DNA from: Pyrrhosoma nymphula | Taxonomy: Eukaryota; Arthropoda; Insecta; Odonata; Coenagrionidae | NCBI GenBank assembly: GCA_963573305.1 | Contig: OY754329.1 | Location: forward strand, 45,218,417-45,282,416 | Direction: 5' to 3' | DNA: 64,000 nucleotides | Shown: one piece after another, positions 1-10,800 of the stretch | How the letters are laid out: every line of letters starts with the position of its first letter | Numbering within the stretch: the first letter of the stretch is position 1 | Notes under the pieces: generated by a model | What the model was told of the DNA's origin: nothing | Databases searched by the model: none | What the model saw: the letters and a program-made list of their open reading frames with translations, nothing else | Translations under genes and position numbers: made by a program

Positions 1-463
1 AGTGGCCAATCATGTATTATTCATGATACCAATTCTAGTTGCATTACTTTGTTCTGCTTGGGTGTAGTTATGCTTAATTCAATGACTTGATTCTCAGAAG
101 GGTACTTCTACCTCAGTTCAACAAACAATGGTCTCCATTGTGGATCGATATTAGTGTATGGGTAGAAAATCACCTGGAGCAACCATTGGCTGCCCCATGG
201 TGCAATTGCCCCCCACCCTCCCTAAGAACCATGCATATTTATGTCATAGACCTTAAATTAAAAGCCTAAATTATGTTGTTGACTTTTTTACTGCAGAAGT
301 TTTGATTATTTTATTTATAATCTAGTTAAATATAAATAAACTAAAACATGTAGTAGTATGATACTACTGAATGCTCTTGCCCATTGTACAATCTATATAA
401 TCAACTACCATTTTTTGGTATAGTAAATTTATAAAGTTAGTAAGTACTATTTGCAAATTTTAG

Positions 464-1329
464 GCAAGAGCTCGAATGATGATTTTGGATTGAGTATGGA
501 GAGAATATATGTAGTACAAAATATATTTATCCAGTTATGGGCTAAACATTATTGTCCCACAACTTTGACAAGCAGGGACCTGTATGAGGAAAAGTATAAT
601 TTAAGGCACTGATTTCTTGGGAGGAATATTAATAAAGCTGAATTCATAAAAATCTCACAATAGGGTTTTGTACAAATCTGTTCCTACGCTTTTCATCATT
701 TGTGAATTTTCTGACCATAAACAAATTTTGATCAAAATCATAGGTCCAAAGTGATCATTGCATGTTGAATTTCAGTGGAGTAACCCCTGTAAATATGATA
801 TTGGCTGTTTAATGATGTTTTTTTTTAGGTTTACATGGGCCGTGGCCATTGGATTGCTGAGGCAGGTTGGAATTCAATCCGCCGATCTTCAAAAGAGACC
901 CTTTTTGTAAGCCACCTTCTGGTAGCTCTGTTGAGTGAGGGTTGCCATTTATATAGGGTAAAACCTACACCAGAAACCAGACCTTTTCCTCCAGGAATTA
1001 TTGATACTATGCGAGGTACTGAATAAAATTTTTTTTCATGCATTGAGTAATATTTTAATTGATTACGTATGCTTCATATCTATCTATATATATATATATA
1101 TATTACCTAATGATGCCATGTTTTGTACATTTTAGATTGGCTCTGGTGCTTTTTTTATCGAACAAAACGGTGCACCATATATGCTAATGAAAGACTTGGC
1201 CTATTCAAACTGGAACAGAAACTTGGTGATGTGTGTAGAAATATGGACCCTTTACTGATTAAGAAAAAACAGGAGAGAAGGAAGGAGCTGACTGAGTTAA
1301 AAAAGAAAAATGTTTCAAAACAACAATAA
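464..1329 (+). CDS. Candidate 3' exons of an unrecognised host gene
   Basis: Three stretches look like exons. 464-593 follows the acceptor TTTTAG and ends at an AAAA/GTATAA donor; it reads SSNDDFGLSMERIYVVQNIF and onward to DLYEEK. The second starts at 829 after a T-rich tract ending in TTTTAG. It stays open to 1015 (reading MGRGHWIAEAGW..., ending GIIDTMR) and joins in phase, over a GT-AG intron 1016-1135, to 1136-1329, which ends in a lysine-rich tail (KKKQERRKELTELKKK) and stop TAA at 1327. There is a conflict: the 464-593 frame enters 829 in another phase (KFTWAVAIGLLRQVGI) and would leave by the GTAAGC donor at 908. The two readings could be alternative transcripts, or one may be chance. 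I do not recognise the protein. Earlier exons would lie left of the window. Confidence 0.4.
1081..1104. repeat. (TA)n microsatellite
   Basis: A run of TA dinucleotides inside the putative intron between 1015 and 1136. No other role is seen. Confidence 0.8.
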
Positions 1330-1392
1330 ATTTATTCATATTTAACTTTACCCTTGCTTTTTTTGTCCGAGAACATCAGCTAACCGATTCCC

Positions 1393-1760
1393 CAGGGAGT
1401 AATTCCAGGGTGGTTCCCGCCAGGAACGTTTCCAGGGTGGTTCCCCTCCCAAAATCCCCCGGAACGGTTCCAGGGTGGTTCCCCCCGGAACGGTTCCAGG
1501 GTGGTTCCCCCCGGAACGGTTCCAGGGTGGTTCCCCCCGGAACGGTTCCAGGGTGGTTCCCCCTGGAACGGTTCCCCTCCCAAAATCCCCCCGGAACGGT
1601 TCCAGGGGGGAACGTTCTAACATTAAGGTTCCTGGGTGGTTCCCCCTGGAGCATTAAGGCTCCCGGGTGGTTCCCCCTGGAACATACGTTCCCGGGTGGT
1701 TCCCCCTGGAACATTACCGTTCCCGGGTGGTTCCAGGGGGGAACTACCCTGGAACTGGAG
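1393..1760. repeat. 26-bp GC-rich minisatellite
   Basis: Tandem units of about 26 bp built on GGTTCCAGGGTGGTTCCCCC followed by CGGAAC. Units at about 1461-1590 are almost identical. Those at the left edge and from 1620 onward are diverged (GCATTAAGGCTCCCGGG, ACATACGTTCCCGGG and similar). GGAAC and GTTCC arms make each unit partly self-complementary. It begins about 65 bp after the stop codon of the candidate gene. The long open frames through it on both strands follow from a unit length that is not a multiple of three together with its low stop-codon content, so I do not call them genes. Confidence 0.9.
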
Positions 1761-2059
1761 GGAACTTTCTAACAGGGGGAAGAGAGTAAGAATCCTTACT
1801 CTCTACCTAGAGAAAGATGGACGCTACCACAGAGTAATACCTTACTCTATGACGCTACTGTCCTTCGAAATATCGGAAGTTTTAATTTGCGAGTGTTCTT
1901 TTTTCCGTTTGTATATTTTTATCAGCCACCCTCTTGGCATATTGTATATTTATCACCCGAGTGATTCTCCTAGAAGTGTTTTGTATATATATATATGATG
2001 TACCCTATATCTTGTTGATGTTAATGTATCAGATCTCAGGGCAAATATAAAGTTTTTTA
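1761..2059. other. No recognisable gene
   Basis: A spacer between the minisatellite and a LINE fragment. A repeated octamer (CTTACTCT, 1795-1850) and a short TA run (1985-1996) are present. I see no coding signal. Confidence 0.5.
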
Positions 2060-2626
2060 TGATAATTATTCATTAATATTTACCTCTGTAGCCCTATGGC
2101 CCTACCAAAGGGCAGGATGTACCTAATGAATAAATCCCTGGCATCCCTGTGTTCCAGAATGGGATGACCCAGACAACGTTTCTGAGTTCTTGTGATTTCT
2201 AGCCATTCACATAATATATGGGATTTGGTTTTCCCATCCTCTTTGCACCATCAGCATATCGGTGTATCTTCAATTCCCATGTTGTACAGGTGCTTATTTG
2301 CTTGATAGTGACCAGTTAACAGTCGTATCATTGCTCTCAATTAGCTTCTATCAAACAATAGAAGCTTTCTGGCATAACTTGAAATTGGTCCATCAAACCC
2401 TCTATAGAGGGTTCACATTCAATCTGTAGCAAGCCTCAGGCCTTGCACTGATTGCCTGATCTCACTGTGAAGTGCTGTGGCTCACCCCTTGATCTCAGAC
2501 TGACAGCAGGTCTCATTGCTTTCATTGTCTCTTGGACAATGGGATTGCAATGAGCTTCCCTTGCTCAGCTGCCATTTCATTTCCAGTAATGTCTTCATTT
2601 CCACTTTAAGTACCCACCCCCTTTAA
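2060..2626 (-). pseudogene. LINE ORF2 C-terminal fragment (RNase H end and CCHC-like tail)
   Basis: Read on the minus strand, about 2625-2550 gives DITGNEMAAEQGKLIA, the ITGNE-A-A block near the end of the RNase H domain of I-like LINEs. About 2340-2090 gives LTGHYQANKHLYNMGI, then a C-x2-C...H-x4-C tail (CxWCKEDGKTKSHILCEW) and LGHPILEHRDARDLF. These are typical of the region after RNase H in such elements. Several stops (one in the zinc-finger-like tail, others between the blocks) and loss of everything upstream show a dead 5'-truncated copy. The family was assigned from motif order only. Confidence 0.7.
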
Positions 2627-2772
2627 CACTTTCAATGCGGGCCCGATTTTCATGAAAGTCATCAAAATCAGCTCGAAAAAATTTAAAGTGCTTCGGAAGA
2701 GAACGACCACGTCAATTGACTTGCTCCATCAGTCGGTGTAGCCAGGAATTGGGTCCGCATTGAATGTGTTAA
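2623..2772. mobile_element. 142-bp TTAA-flanked mini-element (piggyBac-like MITE)
   Basis: TTAA at 2623-2626 and 2769-2772 flanks 142 bp whose ends are inverted copies: left CACTTTCAATGCGGGCC, right GGTCCGCATTGAATGTG. TTAA duplication is the hallmark of piggyBac-superfamily insertion. The element is too short to code. It sits directly next to the LINE fragment. Its ends differ from those of the larger TTAA elements at 17516 and 26257. Confidence 0.75.
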
Positions 2773-2997
2773 GGTGCTGGGTGGGATACCATCTATCAGA
2801 AAGGATGTAGACTATAGTCTGCATCCTTTCATATATGACCTCTAGGTGCCTTTCATGAATCTACAAGGGGCTAATGAATATGAAGACACTTTGTCTATCT
2901 CATTCTTTCACTGTTTCATTAATAAGCTGCCCACCTTATCTTATTATTAATGACCTCCATGACGATAGCTTTCAACCACCTCTCATAATAGATCCTT

Positions 2998-3222
2998 AAG
3001 TTCATTTTACACGAGGCTCTTTATTGCGAAATTTGAATTAGCATCTGTTTTCACGATGTGAGAATGCAGGCTCAGAATTACAGCAGATGTTATTTTCCCA
3101 TCTCTCGTTTATGCATTAGCACATGCATTCTAGCAATTCACTTATTTACATGATGCAATTTTCAATGCTCATCCATACACATTCCAGATTGCGCAGAAAA
3201 GAGCCTCTTGTAAAATGGCCTT
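2998..3222. mobile_element. Short non-autonomous TIR element
   Basis: Left end TTCATTTTACACGAGGCTCT (3001 onward) is the inverted counterpart of the right end AGAGCCTCTTGTAAAATGGCC (ending 3220), with flanking TTA trinucleotides. The TIR resembles the AGGCCGTTTTACACG end of the larger element at 57998-59248, suggesting one Harbinger-like family (TTA/TAA target). There is no coding capacity. Confidence 0.6.
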
Positions 3223-4660
3223 AAGACATGGCATATCATGGGACAAGAGTAAAGACCACTTTCATCCAAGGGCCACATATGCATCCAAAGTGTGAAACTG
3301 ATTCCATGGACTTAACGGGCAAAGGTGGGCTTGCCCAACTTAACAACCATTATGTGCTGGTGAAGATAATGGATAAGATTGTATGATAACACAAAACTTG
3401 GAGCTATGTTTGCCTGGCAGACTGTTGTGAACATACCTCCTGTAGGCAAGGTCATTCCTACCCACCATTCACTTTTTTGCCACATAGGGGCTGGCAAGTC
3501 TCCGCAGGGTGAGGGTTCAAAGTTGTGTTGGTTGGTAGAATGTTCATTTAGCTGGGAAATTCTGGGAAAAAATCAGGCTTCATCGATCCTACGATAATTC
3601 ATAGACAGCAAAAAGAGCTGGATATCACAGAATAAGAAAGGCAATCTGTATTTAAAGCAATGTACAAATGGATTAATTCTAATGACCCACCTATGATCCC
3701 AATTAATTGTTGCCTATTGAAATAAAGTTTGCATGCCAAAAAATAATATCTTACATGCCTGACGTATTGGTTCGTTAATCATAGGGTAGATTCAGCAGCA
3801 GCCAGGCCAAGTAGTCTATCGCCACTTCCAATCCTCTTCATGAGACAATCCAAAATTAAAAAAATATATTCAGCCACTTTTATCTCCTCGTGTGCTAAGT
3901 GATAGGTTGAAAATAAACAAACATAAAACCATAACTTAGTATAACTTTGAGATGCACACTCCTCCCAAATAAGGTTTCACAACAAAAGCAAAAGAGCAAT
4001 GAATTTTCATACTTTAATCAATATTCAATAAACGAGTATATAGTAGTGCTTGGTCGTGCTAACGCGTAAATTCTAGCCAACGAGCGATTATTGTATTAGC
4101 CGATAATGTCACACAATGTTGTACAGTTTCAACAGAAGCCAGACAAATCTCTACACCACCCAAACTCGGGAGTTAATGACAAGAAAACACATATACTTAT
4201 GTGAAAATAAACGATCTCTCGAGTAATTTTAATTATATAAGTCCTTTTTTAAATAATAAAATAAGCAACCAAGTCAGTGTTAATTATGTCAATTTTAGGC
4301 GGTCAAGTTAGAGGAACATTCACATTTACCAAGTATTGAAGATATTTGAAAATATTCTCATTCCTACCACTGCATAATTAGGAAGCAAAATGACGGTTCA
4401 CCCATGAGGATCTTCGTCCTGTGATCCAGTACAACTTGCTTGTCTATAGTAATGATTTACAAATAACAAACACACTGCATTTTAATGAAACCATTGTGTA
4501 CCAAGACGTGTAGGAAACTGTACGGCACTTCACGACTTCACTTTTAAATCAATGCCAAGGTTTCCCGCAAAAACTAGTGAAAACATTTGAATCGCTAAAT
4601 ATAATTACGATAGTCCTTTACATATCCCAAGCATCCCAAGATTCCCGTGAGTAGCCATTT
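3223..4660. other. No recognisable gene (upstream of GINS3)
   Basis: AT-rich sequence without a supported coding or TIR structure. Short open frames at 3312-3597 are not conserved-looking and overlap on both strands. Confidence 0.5.
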
Positions 4661-4672
4661 ACTTCAAAAGTT

Positions 4673-4680
4673 TTTGGCGC
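4673..4680 (+). promoter_or_regulatory. E2F-type site before GINS3
   Basis: TTTGGCGC lies 28 bp upstream of the GINS3 start codon and matches the E2F consensus TTTSSCGC. GINS genes are S-phase genes commonly driven by E2F, so the position fits. A single 8-mer is weak evidence on its own. Confidence 0.5.
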
Positions 4681-4684
4681 GTTG

Positions 4685-4750
4685 ATGCCAACGAAAATAT
4701 TATCAGGATGCCCTTATTTCGTAGCTACTGCCCTCATTATTTTTCCATAG
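4685..4750 (+). other. Possible uORF overlapping the GINS3 start
   Basis: An ATG at 4685 opens 21 codons in another frame and stops at TAG 4748-4750, past the GINS3 ATG at 4708. Its -3 base is T (weak context), while the GINS3 ATG has A at -3. It matters only if transcription starts upstream of 4685. Confidence 0.3.
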
Positions 4751-4813
4751 ATGATATCATGGCAACTCAAGAGAGACTTCCATGTAAATTCGAAGTTGAC
4801 GTTCTTCGTTTAG
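4708..4813 (+). CDS. GINS3: GINS3 exon 1
   Basis: Starts at ATG 4708 (context AGG-ATG), reads MPLFRSYCPHYFSIDDIM and on to VLRL, and ends with a split Gly codon at the G/GTGATC donor. The N-terminal YF-ID-DI-ATQER pattern is the PSF3 A-domain start. Confidence 0.88.
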
Positions 4814-7800
4814 GTGATCATTTGTTGTAAAATGTGGGCAATGACGCAGGCATAAGCTGGGAGTTTTTGTTATTTTCTTCTACCCGTTTCTTCAGGATTT
4901 CTGGACCCGTCATCAGATAGTGAGGACATTGCTGGCGGAACGACTCTTGAATTACCATACTGGTTAGCGAGATCATTGTGCAACAGGAGTCAGTCCATTA
5001 TCAGTGTAAACATTCCACGTATCTACAAAGAAGCCTACAGGTAGTAAAAATTTACTACTTTTTAATAGATCACTAGAAACTCTCTATGTCCCAATGCTAT
5101 TATTATTGGCTAATGATATCTCTCCTGTTGAAAGGGAAATCCTTAAAGCTGATGCTTCAGTTGTCGATCTACATCGACTGAGCGTGCATTTTTATGAATT
5201 CGGTTCATCTTTATCAGGCTTCAACCATAGAGATTCCGCGGAAATTGGATCTCTTTTATTGCAGGTAAGTGAAAAACAAAAATAATCGATTAGTTCTGTC
5301 ATACTATTAATATTTGAATGCTATTTCGTTTATATATTTAATTATCAATTGAATAAAGTATGACCGCAATGATGGCGTAGCTTGGCATGAATTTTAAACA
5401 TGTAGATATTCATTATCTAATAAAGGTTCAACAAGTAACCACTCATGAAGGGTAACTAACCTGAGATAATTATCATATTCCCAGTAACCAGTCCTAGTAA
5501 TGCATGCATATTCTTCAGCCTGCGTTTCTTGTTGAGTGATAAGTAAGTCATATAAAAAAGATTTTCACCTCGAGTGCCTTTCGAATCCATGCTATGGCGC
5601 AATGACCTACGACATTAAATTCTTTGACACGTATGTGTTTTGAGGAAAAGAACACATTCATAATGGTCTTCTTTCCCAATGGTGCATATTTACCTTATTT
5701 TAAGGTATTATGAATTCTTTCCATTTCACTGCCAATGCTATTTCCACGGCATTTGATTTTTTGTCCATTTGTCATCCCTGCCTTGTTATGCAAGCTACTT
5801 AGTTATCTAGTCTTTTTGATGTATTTTTGAGAGGATAAAAAAAATATATCATCTTAGCTTGCATTTATGTGTTCATATGTTAATATTAGCTCACAAATGA
5901 AGAAGTAAATTTGTTTTCTTCCACATATTTATTTTCTTTGTACATGTTTCAACATAGCGGTGTCATCATCAGGTACCTGATGATGACACCACTCTGTCGA
6001 AATATGTTGGGGATAGCTTATAACTACGGTGTGCATCCACCATTATGGATGGTGGCTCAACCTTAAGATATAAAGGTTAGCTGTGAAGTAAGTGAGTTCA
6101 CTTGATGAATAAGCGGTCATGGGCAAAAAGTAGCAGTATCTAGAAGGTATAGGGAGCCATCCTTGGGTAAGACAACTCAAAAATGCTATGAAAACCCATG
6201 AAGATGCCATGGCTTGGTGGAGTAAAATATTCTGTAGGTTAACTAATTTGGATCTCTGGGCAGGGGCTACTCGAGAGGGTAAGTCAGTCCAGAACTATAA
6301 TTAACTTTTTGGTATTGGTACTTGGAATGTAAAATGGTATCGGAGCTGTGGACAACTTTCAAACATGAAAATGGAGATTTGAAGAATGGGTGTGGATGTT
6401 TTAGGTATCAGCGAAATGAAAAGGCCCGAAGAAGGAGACTTCTGGAGTGACAGCTACCGAATTATCCACTGGATCTACAAAAGGAAACAGGTGTTGGTTT
6501 AACACTCAGGAAAAGTGGCAGTATGTGAGTGAAAAGCTATCTTTAATACAGTGGAAGGATAATTATCGTTGAATTAGAAACAAAACCCAAGGACACGGTG
6601 GTGGAACAAGTATACATGTCCACGTCAGATGACGGTGCAGAAGATATGTACAACAGAATAGAAGAAGTGATAAGGGATGTGAAAGTGGATAACACCTTAA
6701 TTATTCTTGGATACTGGAATGCGGTTGTAGGGGAAGGTGAGGCAGTAGGGAAGTATGGTTTAGAAAAACAGAACAATAGGGTAGAGAGATTGATTGAAAT
6801 TTTTGAACAAAATGGCCTTGTTGACACAAACACACCTTTGCAATCACCCTTGAAGAAGATTCTCATGGAAAATGCCAGGAGATAGAAGAAAATTTCAAAT
6901 TGGTTATGAATTAGTGAAACCGCGATTTAGAAATGATGCAAAGGACTTCAAGAACTATCCTGGCGTGGATATTGGCAGTGACCATAATTTGGTCATGTTG
7001 AAATGATAGAGGGACAAGTTGACAAGTTCAAAAAACTTAGATCAACAAACAATTGCTGGAAGGTAGAAAGACTGAGGAAACAGAACACAGATGGGCCTAT
7101 CAAATTACTCTAGACCAGTGGTCGGCAAACTCATTAGTCAACAGAGCCAAATATCAACAGTACAATGGTTGAAATTTCTTTGAGAGCCAATTTTTTTAAA
7201 CTTAAACCATATAGGTAGGTAAATTGTTATTAACTTAATTAGGGTACTCCTAAACCTTTGCTAAAAACATCCTTAATCTGATTGAGGTACGTTCGCTGAG
7301 GTCGACCCCTTCCAACTCTCCCATCCACACTCGTCTTGTATACTTGTTTCGTCTATCTCCTATCATTCATCCTTTCGCTGTATGTCCAAACCGTTTCAAC
7401 ATACCTTTCTCAAACCTCGACACTACATCTTCTTTCACTCTGCAACGCTCCCTAAAATTAACTTTATAAACTTGACATTAAGTTTAAAGCCTTAGTTAAA
7501 CTATAGGTGTTGAATAAAACTTGATGTATTTAATGAAGATATTATTTATCGATAAAATTAAATTGTAAGGTATGCATAAAATTAAATCATGTCAATGACT
7601 GACAAACACGTGAACAATGACCTTGCATCTCCTTGGAAAGTTTAGGCAAGTCAGGTTTGTATGTTGTTTTTAATTTTAGGCACGATTCCAGGTACTCATT
7701 AATAAGACTTCTCTATATACTCTTGATAAGGTTCACGTTTGAAAATGATTGTTCGCATGAATATGTAGACCCGAATAAGGAAAGAACAGCAAATACTAGT

Positions 7801-10800
7801 TATTTTAGCTGATTATATGAATCAGGAATACTATTCCAGGTGTTGAAAATCCACATATCTTCCTTCTCCTGGTCTTTCACAGCAGACCACTTCTGCTGTG
7901 AAATAATGTAAGTTCACTTTTGTTTTTCTCCAATATTTCTATATCAGCACAAAGACTTTCAAATTTCTAACTTCACGATTCTTTGTTTTTTTAAATCCAG
8001 CAATTGCATTTCAAAATTGCTAATGTTAATATTAAAGGGTGAAAATTTAATTCTGTAACAGTAACATTTAGTGGTTTTTTTTAACCAAGGCTAACGTCCC
8101 TTTGCTGTTTCTGAATTTCTGAAACCTGTTGAGAAAAGCTTCCCTCATATTTAAAGTATTGTTTTAAAATGTCAATATCAGAATTATTTTCTTGGCGATG
8201 TTTCAACAGGCTTGGAAAGTGAATCAAAGTTTCTCTTTCAAAATCTTGACCAAAAAAAAGATATTTTTTTCTCATGAAATAACTTCTTCTAACATCGAAA
8301 AAGTTGTATTTCCTTTCGCCTGTAGTTTACGATTACGCTATGATTTAGATGAGACGTAACGTCTACCATAAAATAAAATATTTGGATCCACTGATCGTTC
8401 ATTAGTTCTGGATAGTGTAAACCCTTCTCAAGGAGAAATTATTTAAATTCTTTTAATAAGGAAGAGAAACTTCTCAAAACATTTCCTCTTGATAACCAAT
8501 GTAAGTACTCTAGTTATGCAACAGAAGATCTGCGTACTCACTCTCTATTCCAACTAAAATGCTTTGAATTGCTGAAAAAAAGAGCTCTAGCTATAATGGA
8601 GTTTATAATCTTAATCACCAATTCCATAACTTTGCAATTTTCTTCTGGAAATGTCTGCGCACAAAGTGCTTCTTGATGAATGATGCAATGATAAGTAATT
8701 ATCTCGTGATTAATTTTTTCTTTCAAAATAGCAACAAACTCGTTTCTTACGCCGGTCATACTTTTCACCCCGTCTGTTGAAATTGTTCAATTTTTATCGA
8801 GTAGAATATGTTTTTCCATGCACTCAATTACAGCATTTGCTGTATTTGAGTGCATTGACATACTTGTGTTTGACCTTCGAGTGCCAATAATCCTAAAAGT
8901 TCTTCTTAGGACATGTAGATGAAATAAATCGTACAAAAAGTGAAACTTGCACTGTATCATTTGCGTCTCAGCGCTTCGGACAGAGACAGGTGGAGTTACC
9001 AATCATAGGGGTGCAGATTTTAACTACAATTCTAGTCTTTCCTGCAGGGACACATGCTTGGAAGTAATACATTGTAGAACATGATCCAAAGATACGACTT
9101 GATGATATGCGTTGATATTTTATCTTTCTGGAAATATTTTATCAAAAAGTCGCTTTAGAGCACTTGGCTAAAGATATATAAACAACAATTAAGTATGTAA
9201 AAACAGAAATAACAAAACCAGTCATCACGAAGTTTCAATCGCACTACGTGTGCCACCGCACATGGTATTTTGTGGAAGAGCCACACTCAAGGAACCAAAG
9301 AGTCGCATGTGGCTCGCGAGCAGCGGTTTGCCGACCACTGCTCTATACCAACCTGAAGAGCATGGAAACAATTCAGGATCAATGAAAGAGAGATTGCAAG
9401 AGATCAAGAAAGGAATTATTGATGCAGTCAAACAGAAACTACGGAGGAGAAAAATAGAGAATTGGAAGCCGTGGATTACACAGGAAATCTTGGACCTAAT
9501 AGAAGAAAGTACAAAACTCAAAAACAGAGGAAGGACAGCAGATGTATAAAATATTAAGAAATGTGATTAGCTGTAAATCAAGATAGGCCAGAGAAGAAGG
9601 GATGAAATACCTATGTAAAGAGCTGGAAGGCAATCACTCCCAGGGAAAAGTTGAAGCTGCTATATAACTGTAAGAAGTTAATGAATTTCTAATTAAAGGT
9701 AATATCGTTCGGAATGAAGGAAATAAAATTCTTATTGAAAGTGAGGACAAATCAAAGAGATGGAAGGAGTAGGTATGTACCTGGAAAAAACTTTGCTGTG
9801 GAAAAAGACTGAATTGCAGGATACTAGAGGATGGAGTCTCTTTGGATGAAGATGAAGAAGGATACTCCATATTAAGATCAGAATTTGATGCTGTAATCAA
9901 TTATTTGAGAGAGAGAAAGGTGCCAGGAGTTCATGAAATTCCCTCAGAGTTCCTTAACTATGCAGGACTGAGGGCCCTGAATAAGCTATGTATACAGATT
10001 GATATGTGACATTTATTCCACTGGGCAAATACCAACAGACATTAAAAAGAATGTAATCATCCCTATCCTTGAGAAGAAAAGAGCCAAAAGATGTGAGAGC
10101 TTAAGAAAAATTAGCTTCTCTGCGCATACATTGAAAATTCTGATCGGAATCATCTACAGGAGGATGGAACAGAAGATGAAAGAATTCCTGGCTTAAAACC
10201 AACTCAGTTTCAGGAAAAGTAGGGGAATGAGAGAAGGTATTTTAGCGCTGTGATTCATCATAGAGAAGAGGGTTGTAGGGGACAAGCCCACATATATTTG
10301 CTTCATCGACCTACAGAAAGCTTTCAACAATGTGAATGGAACAGAATGATGACTACAATGAAGAGTATAGGAGGGCCATTTAATGACAGAAGAGGAATAT
10401 GCGGGCTATATGAAGAACAGCTGCCAGTGATTAAATGCAGAGGAAGCAGAAGTGAGGAAAGGAAATTGGTAAGGATGCAAGTGATCTTTAACATATATGT
10501 ACATTGAAAAAGCCATAAATTAAATAAAGGAAAAATTAAAAATAGAAGTACAAATGCCTACGAATCATTATGCTATGCTTTGCTGATGATATAGCAATTC
10601 TTGCTGAGAAGAAAGAAGATCTGACAAGATTACTTAACCTTATGGACAAAACTCTGAAGAAATACAACTTGAAGATTAATGTTAAGAAAACCAAGGTTTT
10701 GGTTTGTGGAAGAAATCAAGAAGACAGAATCACCATTTAATTTGGTCTGCAAAAACATGCGCAAGTGGAAGCATTTTGTTATCTGGGAAGCAGGATCACA

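Noticed and set aside
1348..1772. Overlapping long open frames rich in Pro, Gly, Thr and Val on both strands
   Set aside because: They are produced by the 26-bp tandem repeat; the same motif is read in every frame.
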